A stretch of 64,000 nucleotides of DNA from Sphingomonas psychrotolerans. Its GTDB lineage: Bacteria; Pseudomonadota; Alphaproteobacteria; Sphingomonadales; Sphingomonadaceae. Under the pieces are notes generated by a model that was not told the origin of the DNA, ran no database searches, and saw only the letters and a program-made list of their open reading frames with translations. Shown in pieces: positions 17,426 to 28,004 of the stretch. Position numbers and translations under genes: made by a program. The DNA lies in NCBI RefSeq assembly GCF_002796605.1, contig NZ_CP024923.1, positions 2,397,001 through 2,461,000 on the forward strand. Reading direction: 5' to 3'. Each line of letters starts with the position of its first letter. Within the stretch, counting starts at the first letter, position 1.

Positions 17426-18462
17426 TCCGCCACGCCTTCGCGCTTGCGCAGCACCCGCTTGCGATCGAGGCCGTACGCATAGCCGCCCATGCTGCCGTCG
17501 GCCCGCTGGGCGCGATGACACGGGATCAGCACCGCGACGTGATTGGCACCGCACGCCGTCCCCGCCGCGCGCACCGCGCGAGGGTTGCCCACCTGGGTGG
17601 CGAGCTGGGCATAGCTGCGCGTCTCGCCGGGCGGGATCGCCCTGAGCGCCTGCCACACGGCTTCCTGAAAGGCGGTGCCCTGCACGTCGAGCGGCAGATC
17701 CATGTCGCGTCCCGGTGTCTCGACTTCGCGCACGACCCGCGCGGCGAGATTGGCGAGCGCCGCGCCGCCGGACACGATCTCCGCAGCGGGAAAGCGCCGG
17801 GCCAGCGCGAACTGATCCTCGTCGAAGGCGACGCGGCACAGCCCCTTGTCGGTCGCCGCGATCAGCAGCGGCCCGAGGCTGGTCTCGGCGATCGTCCAGC
17901 GGATCGTCGCGCCTGCGCCGCCGCGCTTCCACACGCTCGGCGTCATGCCCAGCCGGGCATTGGCAGTCTCGTAGAAGCGGCTCGGCGCGGCATAGCCCGC
18001 CTCGTAAATAGCATCGGTCACGCGATCCTCCGCGGTCAGCGCGGCGGCGGCGCGCCGCGCGCGCAGCCCCCGGGCATAAGCGGCCGGAGTCACTCCGGTC
18101 GCGCGCTTGAACAGGCGCTGGAAATGGTGCGGGGCATAGCCGACGCGGGCGGCCAATTCCTCGAGCCCCAGAGGATCCTCGGCCGCCTCGATCAGCGACA
18201 CCGCCTCGGCGACCGCGATCCGATCCCGGCCGACCTCGTCCGGCTTGCAGCGCAGGCAGGCCCGAAAGCCGGCGGCGCGCGCGGCATCCGCATCGGCGTA
18301 GAACAGAACATTCTCGCGCTTCGGCCGCCGCGCGGGGCAGGTCGGCTTGCAATAGATCCGGGTGGTGGTCACCGCGACGATGAAGCGACCGTCATAGGCG
18401 CGGTTGCGCGCGTCGAAGGCCGCCCAGGCGGTGTCGTCACTGATGGTCTGCTGGTTGCTCAT
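17422..18462 (-). CDS. ada: Bifunctional Ada: methylphosphotriester sensor and O6-methylguanine-DNA methyltransferase
   Basis: This 346-residue protein repairs and senses DNA alkylation. The N-terminal zinc domain has four cysteines (C38, C42, C69, C72 in IYCKPTCP and CLRCKPDE). An AraC-type helix-turn-helix covers roughly 85-180 (HFQRLFKRATGVTPAAYARGLR). The C-terminal transferase domain has the active-site motif IPCHRAQ, within ACGANHVAVLIPCHRAQRADG. All parts are present. It heads a two-gene operon with the DUF1203 protein and is divergent from an MFS transporter. Confidence 0.95.
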   Translation of the reverse strand: MSNQQTISDDTAWAAFDARNRAYDGRFIVAVTTTRIYCKPTCPARRPKRENVLFYADADAARAAGFRACLRCKPDEVGRDRIAVAEAVSLIEAAEDPLGLEELAARVGYAPHHFQRLFKRATGVTPAAYARGLRARRAAAALTAEDRVTDAIYEAGYAAPSRFYETANARLGMTPSVWKRGGAGATIRWTIAETSLGPLLIAATDKGLCRVAFDEDQFALARRFPAAEIVSGGAALANLAARVVREVETPGRDMDLPLDVQGTAFQEAVWQALRAIPPGETRSYAQLATQVGNPRAVRAAGTACGANHVAVLIPCHRAQRADGSMGGYAYGLDRKRVLRKREGVAE

Positions 18463-18552
18463 GCCACCGATATAGACTCGCCCGCCGGGCGCTACATCCC
18501 GCAGCTTGCGATCAAAGCGGATACCCCTTGCCCTTCGCGCCGACAGCCGGCA

Positions 18553-18568
18553 CTGTTACCGCTAACAG
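18553..18568. promoter_or_regulatory. LacI-type palindromic operator upstream of MFS-GH43 operon
   Basis: CTGTTA-CCGC-TAACAG has perfect 6-bp arms around a CG-containing centre, 36 bp before the transporter start. The form resembles LacI-family operators (TGTTA..CG..TAACA). No LacI-family gene is in the window, so the regulator must be elsewhere. Confidence 0.5.
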
Positions 18569-18603
18569 CGCTCCGCATGCACGGACGTCGCAGGGAGAGG
18601 TGC

Positions 18604-20094
18604 ATGAGCTTCTGGCAACGGACCCGCGCGCTGCGCTGGTGGATCATCGCGATCGTGATGCTCGGCACGATCATCAATTATCTCGTCCGCCAGACCTTGG
18701 GCGTGGTCGTCGCGACCGATGCCTTCCAGACCGATGTGCCGATGACCAAGGAGCAATATAGCTGGGTCACCGGGGTGTTCCAGGCGTTCATCATGCTCCA
18801 GCCGGTGGTGGGGTATATCCTCGATCGCGTGGGGCTGCGCACCGGCATGGCGGTGTTCGCAACCGGCTGGGGACTGCTCACCTTCGCGCATGGCTGGGTG
18901 ACCAGCTGGCAATGGCTGGCGGTGCTGCGCGGCGCGCTGGGCTTCGCCGAGGGCACTTCGCACACCGCGGGGCTCAAGGTCGTCTCCGAATGGTTTCCGG
19001 CGCGCGAGCGCGGCCTTGCCGGCGGCATCTACAATCTCGGCGCCTCCGCGGGCATCGCCATGGCGGGGCCGATCGTCGCGATTGCGATCGTCTGGTGGAA
19101 CTGGCGCGCCGCTTTCTACGTCGCCGGGGGCCTCGCTTTGCTCTGGGTGGTGCTCTGGCTGGTTTATTATCGCAGCCCCGAGGACCATCCCGGCATTTCG
19201 GCGGAGGAGCGCGCACTGATCGAATCGGGACAGGAAGCGCATGTCCAGGCGAGTGGCGAGGCGAAGCCGCCGGTGCTGTCGCTGCTCGGACGCACCAATT
19301 TCTGGGGCATCGCCCTGCCCCGCTTCCTCGCCGATCCGACCTGGGCGACGCTGACCTTCTGGCTGCCGCTCTATCTGAGCGAAGTCCGCGGCTTCGATCT
19401 GCGCGAGCTGGCGATCGCGGTGGTCCTCCCCTTCGTCGCAGCCGATATCGGCTGCCTGTTCGGCCCGGCTTTGGTGCTCTGGCTCGAGCGGCGCGGCATC
19501 GCGCTGATCGACGCGCGGCGCTGGACCTTCACGCTCGGCGCGCTGCTGATGACGAGCATGATCTTCGTCGGCGGAGTCACCAGCCCCTATATAGCGGTGG
19601 CTTTGCTCAGCATCGGCGCCTTCGCGCACCAGACCTTGTCGGTCACCTGCATCACCATGGCGAGCGATCTGTTCCGCAAGAACGAAGTCGGTACCGTTGC
19701 GGGCATGGCGGGGACGATGGCCAATCTGGGCGTGCTGATCTTCACCTTGCTGATCGGCGCGCTCGTGGTCCGCATCGGCTATGATCCGTTCTTCATCGCA
19801 CTCGGCGTGCTCGATCTGATCGCGGCGGCCCTGCTCTGGACCTTGGTCCGCAAGCCCGATCAGGACCAGGGCCGCGAGAGCGGCTGGATCCCGATCCTGC
19901 TGGGGACGATCCTCTCGGGCGGGCTGACGCTTTTCTATGCGAGCGGTGTGGCACCCGCGCCGTGCGGCTTCTTCACCAGCTTCAGCGCCTGCGAGGTGCC
20001 GATCGCGATGCGCGGCATCTGGGGCTTCGGGCTGGCGCTCGCCCTGCTCGGCATAGTCATCGAAATTCGTGCCCAAAGGAACCGCACCGCATGA
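18604..20094 (+). CDS. MFS transporter, hexuronate/organic-anion type (ExuT-like, ACS family)
   Basis: This 496-residue, roughly 12-helix inner-membrane transporter has YLVRQTLGVVVATDAFQTDVPMTKEQYSWVTGVFQAFIMLQPVVGYILDRVG and GFAEGTSHTAGLKVVSEWFPARERGLAGGIYN, typical of the anion:cation symporter family that includes ExuT and GudP. ATG 18604 lies behind CAGGGAGAGG; the frame is open further upstream but that region is antisense to ada. The stop overlaps the GH43 start (ATGA). With a xylosidase-like partner, glucuronate or an aldouronate from xylan is the likeliest substrate (inference). Confidence 0.88.
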   Translation: MSFWQRTRALRWWIIAIVMLGTIINYLVRQTLGVVVATDAFQTDVPMTKEQYSWVTGVFQAFIMLQPVVGYILDRVGLRTGMAVFATGWGLLTFAHGWVTSWQWLAVLRGALGFAEGTSHTAGLKVVSEWFPARERGLAGGIYNLGASAGIAMAGPIVAIAIVWWNWRAAFYVAGGLALLWVVLWLVYYRSPEDHPGISAEERALIESGQEAHVQASGEAKPPVLSLLGRTNFWGIALPRFLADPTWATLTFWLPLYLSEVRGFDLRELAIAVVLPFVAADIGCLFGPALVLWLERRGIALIDARRWTFTLGALLMTSMIFVGGVTSPYIAVALLSIGAFAHQTLSVTCITMASDLFRKNEVGTVAGMAGTMANLGVLIFTLLIGALVVRIGYDPFFIALGVLDLIAAALLWTLVRKPDQDQGRESGWIPILLGTILSGGLTLFYASGVAPAPCGFFTSFSACEVPIAMRGIWGFGLALALLGIVIEIRAQRNRTA

Positions 20095-21719
20095 TCCGCA
20101 ATCCGATCCTGCCGGGCTTCAACCCCGATCCCTCGATCTGCCGCGTCGGCGACGATTATTACATCGCCACCTCGACCTTCGAATGGTTTCCCGGAGTCCA
20201 GATCCACCATTCGCGCGACCTCGCCAACTGGCGGCTGGTCGCCCGGCCGCTCAATCGCGCGTTGCAGCTCGACATGCGCGGCGCTCCCGACAGCTGCGGC
20301 GTCTGGGCGCCCGATCTCAGCCATGACGGCGAGCGCTTCTGGCTGATCTACACCGATGTGAAGCGCTATGGCCGCACCACCGTCGGCGGGGCGTCGGGCG
20401 CCAGCTTGCGCGACTTCCACAATTACCTGGTCACGTGCGAACAGGTGGACGGCGACTGGTCCGACCCCGTCGCGCTCAATTCGAGCGGCTTCGATCCGGC
20501 GCTGTTCCACGACGAGGATGGCCGCAAATATCTGATCAACCAGCTCTGGGACCACCGTCCCGGCCAAAGCCGCTTCGCCGGCATCGTGCTGCAGGAATAT
20601 TCGCACGCCGGGCAAAGGCTGATCGGCGAACGCGTCAACATCTTCCCCGGGACTCCGCTCGGCCTCACCGAGGCGCCACACCTCTACAAGCGGAACGGCT
20701 GGTATCATCTGCTCGTCGCCGAGGGCGGCACCGGCTGGAACCACGCAGTCACCATGGCGCGTTCGCGCAATCTGCACGGCCCTTATGAGCTTCACCCGCA
20801 CGCCCAAATCCTCAGCAGCCGCACGCGCCCCGATGCGCCGCTCCAGCGCGCGGGCCATGCCGATCTGGTCGAGACGCCCGATGGTCAGACTTTCATGGCC
20901 TATCTCTGCGGCCGTCCCCTCCCCAATCGCGGCCGCTGCATCCTTGGCCGCGAGACCGCAATCCAGCCGGTGATCTGGGAGGACGACTGGCTCTACACCG
21001 AAGACCGTGTGGGGATGCCGGTGCTGGAGGCCCCCGCTCTGCCCATCCCCGCTTCCCCGCCCCGCGAGACCGAGGCGCGCTACGACTTTGACGGCGCGGA
21101 GCTCCCGCGCGATCTGCAATGGCTGCGCACTCCCGAGCCAGACCGCATCTTCAGCCTGGCGGCCCGCCCGGGGCACCTCCGGCTCCACGGCCGCGAGACG
21201 ATCGGCAGCCTGTTCACCCAGGCGCTGGTCGCGCGGCGCCAGCAGGATTTCTGCTATTCGGCATCGTGCGCGATGGAATTCGCGCCCGAGCATTTCCAGC
21301 AGGCCGCCGGGCTGGTCGCTTATTATAACGGCAGCAAATTCCATTATCTCCATGTCAGCCACGACGAGACGATCGGCCGCCATGTCCGGGTGATGTCGGC
21401 GCTGCCGGATTCGCCGCAAGCCGATGCCTTCACTGCCCCGATCGCGATCCCCGACGGCCGGATCGAACTGCGCGTCGAAGTGGATTTCGAGCGGCTCCGC
21501 TTCGCCTTCCGCTTGGGCGCGGGAGACTGGACCTGGCTCCCCGAACAATTCGACGCCAGCATTCTCTCGGATGAGGCGACTCAGCCCGGCCTGCCCAATT
21601 TCACCGGCGCGTTCGTGGGGATGGCCTGCCAGGACATGGCGGGCACCGGCCGGCCCGCCGATTTCGACTGGTTCGCGTATCGCGAGCGGGCATATCGGGC
21701 GGACCCGACCCGCGACTAA
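20091..21719 (+). CDS. Glycoside hydrolase family 43 (beta-xylosidase/arabinofuranosidase-like)
   Basis: This 542-residue enzyme has the GH43 five-bladed propeller, with the base Asp13 in FNPDPSICRVGDDYYIATSTFEWFPG, a middle Asp near CGVWAPDLS and the acid Glu in LTEAPHLYKRNGWYHLLVAEGG. It is followed by a C-terminal beta-sandwich (about 330-535, YDFDGAELPRDLQWLRTP) as in family 43 xylan 1,4-beta-xylosidases. No signal peptide is seen, so it should act in the cytoplasm on imported xylo-oligosaccharides. It is translationally coupled to the transporter. Confidence 0.93.
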   Translation: MIRNPILPGFNPDPSICRVGDDYYIATSTFEWFPGVQIHHSRDLANWRLVARPLNRALQLDMRGAPDSCGVWAPDLSHDGERFWLIYTDVKRYGRTTVGGASGASLRDFHNYLVTCEQVDGDWSDPVALNSSGFDPALFHDEDGRKYLINQLWDHRPGQSRFAGIVLQEYSHAGQRLIGERVNIFPGTPLGLTEAPHLYKRNGWYHLLVAEGGTGWNHAVTMARSRNLHGPYELHPHAQILSSRTRPDAPLQRAGHADLVETPDGQTFMAYLCGRPLPNRGRCILGRETAIQPVIWEDDWLYTEDRVGMPVLEAPALPIPASPPRETEARYDFDGAELPRDLQWLRTPEPDRIFSLAARPGHLRLHGRETIGSLFTQALVARRQQDFCYSASCAMEFAPEHFQQAAGLVAYYNGSKFHYLHVSHDETIGRHVRVMSALPDSPQADAFTAPIAIPDGRIELRVEVDFERLRFAFRLGAGDWTWLPEQFDASILSDEATQPGLPNFTGAFVGMACQDMAGTGRPADFDWFAYRERAYRADPTRD

Positions 21720-22198
21720 TCGTCGAGGAACTGCCGGATCGCGTCGACCAGCTTCTGTTTGCGCACGTGGCGGGCCGGCGAAGTTTCGGGCCGCGGACGC
21801 AGCGCATCGGGGGCCTTGGCCGCAGCCGGCTGGCCTTGCGGCAAGCGCTTGCGGAGTTCGGCCTCTAGATTGGCGAGTATGTCGGCCTGGCCCTGAAAGG
21901 CGCGCGCCATCTTGGATTGCGGCAGCGGCACGAGGAACTCGCAACCATGGCGGCTGCCTTCCTGCCACACCACCTGCGCCTCGCGCGATCCCGCGCCCGA
22001 CAGGCCGATCGCGATCAGCGTGCCCGCGGGAAACGCTTCTTCCGAGACGAACAGGAATCCGGTGCGCGAGAAATTGTCGACCAACACTTCGATCGGCCGC
22101 CCGTCGGCGCCGCGCAAAATGCTCTCGCTCGCGACATGAAAGCGGATCGCGCCACGCGGATCGACTTCCCCAAGGACTTCCAGACGCGCGACGAGCAC
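21716..22198 (-). CDS. PilZ domain protein (putative cyclic-di-GMP receptor)
   Basis: This 160-residue protein has an N-terminal PilZ-like barrel: the D/NxSxxG element appears as NFSRTGFLF near residue 42 and the closing strand as VVWQEGSRHGCEF. The upstream RxxxR is only partly recognisable (RGAIRF), so c-di-GMP binding is uncertain. A basic, proline/alanine-rich tail follows. The start is GTG at 22198 behind GGGGAA. Its stop overlaps the convergent GH43 stop (4 bp). A TTAACCAATC motif lies 43-52 bp upstream. Confidence 0.78.
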   Translation of the reverse strand: MLVARLEVLGEVDPRGAIRFHVASESILRGADGRPIEVLVDNFSRTGFLFVSEEAFPAGTLIAIGLSGAGSREAQVVWQEGSRHGCEFLVPLPQSKMARAFQGQADILANLEAELRKRLPQGQPAAAKAPDALRPRPETSPARHVRKQKLVDAIRQFLDD

Positions 22199-22240
22199 GA
22201 CGCATTCCCCAAAACTACAGGAGCATCCGGGCTACGCGCC

Positions 22241-22250
22241 GATTGGTTAA
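22241..22250 (-). promoter_or_regulatory. CtrA-like half-site upstream of PilZ gene
   Basis: On the reverse strand the decamer is TTAACCAATC, starting 52 bp before the PilZ GTG. The same ten bases occur upstream of the chemoreceptor-like gene at 36366-36375. Alphaproteobacterial CtrA half-sites read TTAACCAT. Confidence 0.4.
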
Positions 22251-22337
22251 GAATGTCTTTCACAACCAGATGAGCGCGCGGCATACTTGATCTTCCGTGC
22301 GTCCCGATCGCTTATGGCATTCGGGGGGTAGCGCATC

Positions 22338-22877
22338 ATGAAAATGGTTAATTGGGCAGCGATCTGCATCGGCGCGGCCGCACTGATTTTGCCGGCGTGG
22401 CTGGTGGCGCGCGAGTCTCGCACGCCGCGCCTGCGGCACGCACAAATCCAGGCGCTTGCGGACGCCGGGTGCAGATGTGCGCGCCGGTTAGGCAATGTCC
22501 CCGGTGTCGATCATTGCTGGGACGAATTGGAAAAGAAAACCAAACTCCTTGTCGCGCAGGCCGGCGAGACCGCGTGCTATCCCCTCTCCGAACGGCTTTT
22601 CTGCCCAGAGGATGGCGGCGAATGCATCACACTGAACTACAATATCGTCGCAGGACCTAAATTCGCTTTCTGCTCCAAGAACGAAGCCATGGCCGCGGAG
22701 GCGATATGGTCCCGTATCGCACTGTCCGCTCGAGACTTCTATGGCCCCGAGGGACAGGAGGCCGACCGACGAGCCCATGCGGCGCTGCTCGACTATGCCC
22801 GTCAAGTGGCGGCCAACACTCCGATCGAGGCGACGCAATCGCACGGTTGCGTCGGCGGCATGCCGGGCGAAGATTGA
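22338..22877 (+). CDS. Membrane-anchored or exported cysteine-containing protein of unknown function (179 aa)
   Basis: An N-terminal hydrophobic segment (residues 5-23, WAAICIGAAALILPAWLVA) is a signal anchor or signal peptide. The rest carries about eight cysteines (GCRCARRLG, DHCWDE, ETACYPL, LFCPEDGGECITL, FAFCSK, HGCVGG), suggesting disulfides outside the cytoplasm. No family is recognised. It follows a 140-bp gap after the divergent PilZ gene and precedes the helicase leader. Slightly lower GC than its neighbours is compatible with a lineage-specific gene. Confidence 0.65.
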   Translation: MKMVNWAAICIGAAALILPAWLVARESRTPRLRHAQIQALADAGCRCARRLGNVPGVDHCWDELEKKTKLLVAQAGETACYPLSERLFCPEDGGECITLNYNIVAGPKFAFCSKNEAMAAEAIWSRIALSARDFYGPEGQEADRRAHAALLDYARQVAANTPIEATQSHGCVGGMPGED

Positions 22878-23077
22878 CTTAGAGCAGTTTTGCTACCATA
22901 TAGCCGCCCAGCGAGGCATCATGCAGCGTGATCGGACGACAGCCCATGGGCCGTCGCCCCGGCTCTGCCTCGGTTAAACCACGGCTTCCCTAGTCACGCG
23001 GGTCGTCAATTTTTTGACCCCGCCTTCGTGCGCCCATTTTCCGTGCGCGCTCGCTGGCCGTATTCGTAAGGTCCCTA
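22878..23077. promoter_or_regulatory. Long leader region of the DEAD-box helicase
   Basis: This is a 200-bp non-coding gap. GGGTC-GTCAATTTTTT-GACCC (23002-23021) can fold into a short hairpin. The start at 23078 is preceded only by AAGGT, a modest ribosome site. A long leader is common for cold-induced RNA helicases; regulation is inferred only. Confidence 0.35.
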
Positions 23078-24541
23078 ATGCAATTCAATCAACTCGGTCT
23101 CTCGGAGACCGTTCTCGCTGCGCTTGCCACCAAGGGTTACACCGAGGCGACGCCGATCCAGGCGCAGTCGATCCCGTCGCTGCTCGAAGGCCGCGACCTG
23201 CTCGGCATCGCCCAGACTGGCACCGGCAAGACCGCCGCGTTCATGCTTCCCTCGATCGATCGTCTGATCGCCAGCGGCAAGCGCGCCCAGCCGCGCGGCT
23301 GCCGCATGCTCGTCCTCGCGCCGACGCGTGAGCTCGCCAGCCAGATCGCCGAAAGCGCCCGCGAATATTCGAAGGGCTCGAAGCTTTCGGTCTGCACGAT
23401 CTTCGGCGGCACTTCGATCCACAAGAACAAGACCGATTTGGCGCGCGGCATGGACATCGTCGTCGCCACGCCGGGCCGTCTCGTCGACTTGCTCGATCAG
23501 CATTACGCCATCCTGCTCGGCATCGAGATCCTCGTGCTCGACGAAGCCGACCAGATGATGGATCTGGGCTTCATCCACGCGCTGAAGCGCATCGTCCGTG
23601 AGCTTCCCGCGAAGCGTCAGACTTTGTTCTTCTCGGCGACGATGCCCAAGACGATCCGCGAGCTTGCCGGCCAGTTCATCAAGAACCCGGTCGAAGTGAA
23701 GGTCACCCCGGAGGCGACCACCGCCGAGCGCGTCGAGCAGCACGTGACGTTCGTGGCGCAGGCCGAGAAGCAGGCGCTGCTGACCATCGCACTGCGCGAT
23801 CCGAGCGTCGATCGCGCGTTGATCTTCACCCGCACCAAGCACGGCGCCGACCGGGTCGTCCGCCTGCTCGCGGGGAACGGCGTCGCCGCCAATGCAATCC
23901 ACGGCAACAAGAGCCAGCCGCAGCGCGAGCGCGCGCTGGGTGAGTTCCGCAGCGGCAAAGTCAAGATCCTGATCGCGACCGACATCGCGGCGCGCGGCAT
24001 CGACGTCTCGGGCGTCAGCCACGTGTTCAACTATGAGCTGCCCAATGTGCCCGATCAGTATGTCCACCGCATCGGCCGCACCGCGCGCGCCGGGGCGACC
24101 GGGCTCGCGATCAGCTATTGCGCGGATGACGAGCGTCCCTACCTCAAGGACATCGAGAAGCTGACCCGCCAGAAGCTGGCGATCCAGCCGCTGCCGGCCG
24201 ACTTCATCAACGAATCGAACAAGATCAAGTCGACGCGCTCGCCGATGCCGGTAGGCCGCGACGAGACCAACGGCCGCAACGGCCGCGCGATGCAGCATGG
24301 CGGTCGCTCCGGCGGCGGCCAGCGTCCCGGCCAAGGCCAGGGCCAGCGCCGCGAGGGCCAGCCCTCCGGTGATCGCCGTCCGGCACAAGGTGGCGAGCGT
24401 TCGGGCGAACAGCGCCGCAACGATGCACCGCGTGGCGATCGGCCCGCCGGTGACGCTCCCCGCAATTATGCGCGTCCCCAAGGCAAGTTCCACGCCCGCC
24501 CGGCACGTCCGGCCAATGCCGGCGGTGGCCGCGGGCGTTAA
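23078..24541 (+). CDS. DEAD-box ATP-dependent RNA helicase, RhlE-like
   Basis: This 487-residue helicase has the Q motif (FNQLGLSETVLAALATKGYTEATPIQAQSIP, residues 3-33), motif I AQTGTGKT, Ia PTRELA, II LDEADQMMDLGF, III SAT, IV to VI including ATDIAARGIDVSGV and HRIGRTARAG. After residue 385 comes a disordered basic tail rich in Gly, Arg, Gln and Pro (RSGGGQRPGQGQGQRREG), typical of RNA-binding extensions. It probably remodels structured RNA during cold stress, ribosome assembly or decay. It is followed by a strong terminator. Confidence 0.95.
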   Translation: MQFNQLGLSETVLAALATKGYTEATPIQAQSIPSLLEGRDLLGIAQTGTGKTAAFMLPSIDRLIASGKRAQPRGCRMLVLAPTRELASQIAESAREYSKGSKLSVCTIFGGTSIHKNKTDLARGMDIVVATPGRLVDLLDQHYAILLGIEILVLDEADQMMDLGFIHALKRIVRELPAKRQTLFFSATMPKTIRELAGQFIKNPVEVKVTPEATTAERVEQHVTFVAQAEKQALLTIALRDPSVDRALIFTRTKHGADRVVRLLAGNGVAANAIHGNKSQPQRERALGEFRSGKVKILIATDIAARGIDVSGVSHVFNYELPNVPDQYVHRIGRTARAGATGLAISYCADDERPYLKDIEKLTRQKLAIQPLPADFINESNKIKSTRSPMPVGRDETNGRNGRAMQHGGRSGGGQRPGQGQGQRREGQPSGDRRPAQGGERSGEQRRNDAPRGDRPAGDAPRNYARPQGKFHARPARPANAGGGRGR

Positions 24542-24563
24542 GCTTCGCTAAAGCAGACAAGAG

Positions 24564-24602
24564 AAGGGGCGGCGGTGCTATCAGGCACCGCCGCCCCTTT
24601 TG
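24564..24602 (+). terminator. Intrinsic terminator after the helicase
   Basis: AAGGGGCGGCGGTGC pairs perfectly with GCACCGCCGCCCCTT over a 6-base loop TATCAG and runs into TTTTG. The 15-bp GC-rich stem and T-run lie 23 bp past the helicase stop. Confidence 0.95.
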
Positions 24603-24608
24603 TTTGCG

Positions 24609-24688
24609 CGTCACCCCGGCGAAAGCCGGGGTCTCAGGCCGCAAGCGCAGGGGCATGGCACGAGATCCCGGCTTTCGCCGGGATGACG
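24609..24688. repeat. Paired REP-like element (BIME-like)
   Basis: Two palindromes in opposite orientation flank a 30-base spacer: GTCACCCCGGC-GAAA-GCCGGGGTCTC, then GAGATCCCGGC-TTTC-GCCGGGATGAC. The outer ends (CGTCA.../...TGACG) and inner ends (GTCTC/GAGAT) are mirror-related, so the whole unit can fold on itself. Related units are at 53080 and 54216. Confidence 0.88.
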
Positions 24689-24695
24689 AATGAGG

Positions 24696-25604
24696 TCACC
24701 CCCGCCGCCGCTTCGCCCGCTCCTGCGCATCAGCGCGCCCCGCGATCAGCCGCGTCGCGCGCTCGAAGCCCTCGCGGCCTTCGTTCGCGCCGGCCTGCGC
24801 CGCATCCTGGTATAGCCCCAGCGCCTTTTCATATTCCCCGCGCTGCTCGGCACAGAGCCCGAGGTTGAACAGCAGCGACGGATAGCCCGCCGCCTCCGCC
24901 CGCATCGCGTCCCAGCCCGCACACGCGCCGCGCGCGTCGCGCTTGGTCAGCTTGACCAGCTCCTTGAAGCGGTTGGCGACCTCCTTCGAAAGCCCCTTGG
25001 TGCCCTCGCGCACCCGGATCTTGTAGGTATCGACATGCGGGACGAGGTCGCCGCGCAGCGACCCGGCGATGTCGCGGATCGCCCCTTCGATCACATCCTC
25101 CGTCGTGCGTGCCGGATTACCGCCGCGGCACCATTCCACTTCCTCGCGAAACGGCTTGGGCTGCGAATAGAGGATGCGGCCGTCGGTGTTGCGGACGATG
25201 CGGATGTCAGCCTTGATGTCGATGATCCGGCGCTTGCAGCCGATCTCGACCTGCTCCTCCTTCAGGCATTTGCCCTTATCGTCTTTCGAGACGCACTACT
25301 TCTCCTTCTTGCGGAAATTGCTCTCGTCGACTCCGGACGAGATGCTGCCTGAGATCGAACCCTCGGCGGTGTCGCGCCCGGTACGCCCGCCGAGCAATTC
25401 GAACTGGCTCCCGCCCAGCGCGCGCTCGATCGCAATCTGCAGCGCCGCGCCGTCGCTCCCGCCGAAGCGATCGACCGATACCGATTCGAGAAAGCTCGCC
25501 TCGCGATTGTTCGCGGGGAACTCGCCGGTGATCTCCAGCACCTCGGCCTGTGCGACGCCGGCCCATGCCAGCGCCAAGGCCACGAGCGACGCCTTTCGCT
25601 TCAT
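24696..25604 (-). pseudogene. Exported protein gene interrupted by an in-frame amber codon
   Basis: One reading frame from ATG 25604 to TGA 24696 would encode 302 residues but has TAG at 25296-25298 (codon 103). Upstream: a signal peptide ([20 protein letters not shown]) and a domain ending SNFRKKEK. Downstream, the same frame continues without shift (CVSKDDKGKCLKEEQVEIGCKRR), conserves cysteines and ends in a helical TPR-like part (LFNLGLCAEQRGEYEKALGLYQDAAQAG). Uninterrupted codon bias on both sides suggests a recent nonsense change, a sequencing error or readthrough. No named family is recognised. The 3' end abuts a REP pair. Confidence 0.75.
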
Positions 25605-25719
25605 CTCAACCCCCCGGTTCGATGTTTACGCAGCATAGAGCATCACCTTCACGGCCGCTTGTCCAGAGGAGTCGGGTTGCATCCCCGTGACACCGATGCT
25701 AACCGCGCCGCGACCCATC

Positions 25720-25748
25720 GGGGCGCCCATCCGGCGTGCCCCTTTTTT
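25720..25748 (+). terminator. Terminator-like hairpin in the atp operon leader
   Basis: GGGGCGC pairs with GTGCCCC (one G-T pair), with a loop of about 9 bases, followed by six T (25743-25748). It lies 43 bp before the atpH start and reads toward atpH. The gene on its other side is divergent, so there is no upstream forward gene nearby for it to terminate. An attenuator or a stop for pervasive transcription are the options. Confidence 0.5.
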
Positions 25749-25790
25749 GCATGGGGCCAATTCCGAACCCTCCAAGAGGAACCGACACGC

Positions 25791-27877
<2,087 letters not shown>

Positions 27878-27885
27878 GCTAGTTT

Positions 27886-27986
27886 CCCTCTCCCCTTCAG
27901 GGGAGAGGGTCAGGGAGAGGGGCAAGTGCGATGCGCTTGCGGATAGGCCCCTCTCCCCGGCCCTCTCCCCGCGAGCGGGGAGAGGG
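27886..27986. repeat. CCCTCTCCCC hairpin repeat between atpA and atpG
   Basis: Two hairpins with the same 10-bp arms, CCCTCTCCCC...GGGGAGAGGG, lie at 27886-27909 (loop TTCA) and 27961-27986 (loop GCGAGC), separated by related G/C-rich sequence containing GATGCGCTTGCGG. A second, diverged member is at 35085-35225. No T-run follows, so atp transcription probably continues. Confidence 0.85.
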
Positions 27987-28004
27987 AGAAGAAGGAACCA
28001 GATT

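Noticed and set aside
17392..18603. Extended N-terminus of the MFS transporter upstream of 18604
   Set aside because: The open frame upstream is antisense to ada, arginine-rich, and a strong ribosome site precedes ATG 18604 where the first membrane helix begins.
27886..28004. CCCTCTCCCC repeat as a CRISPR array or transcription terminator
   Set aside because: Only two palindromic units with unequal spacers and no cas genes; no T-run, and atp genes continue on both sides.
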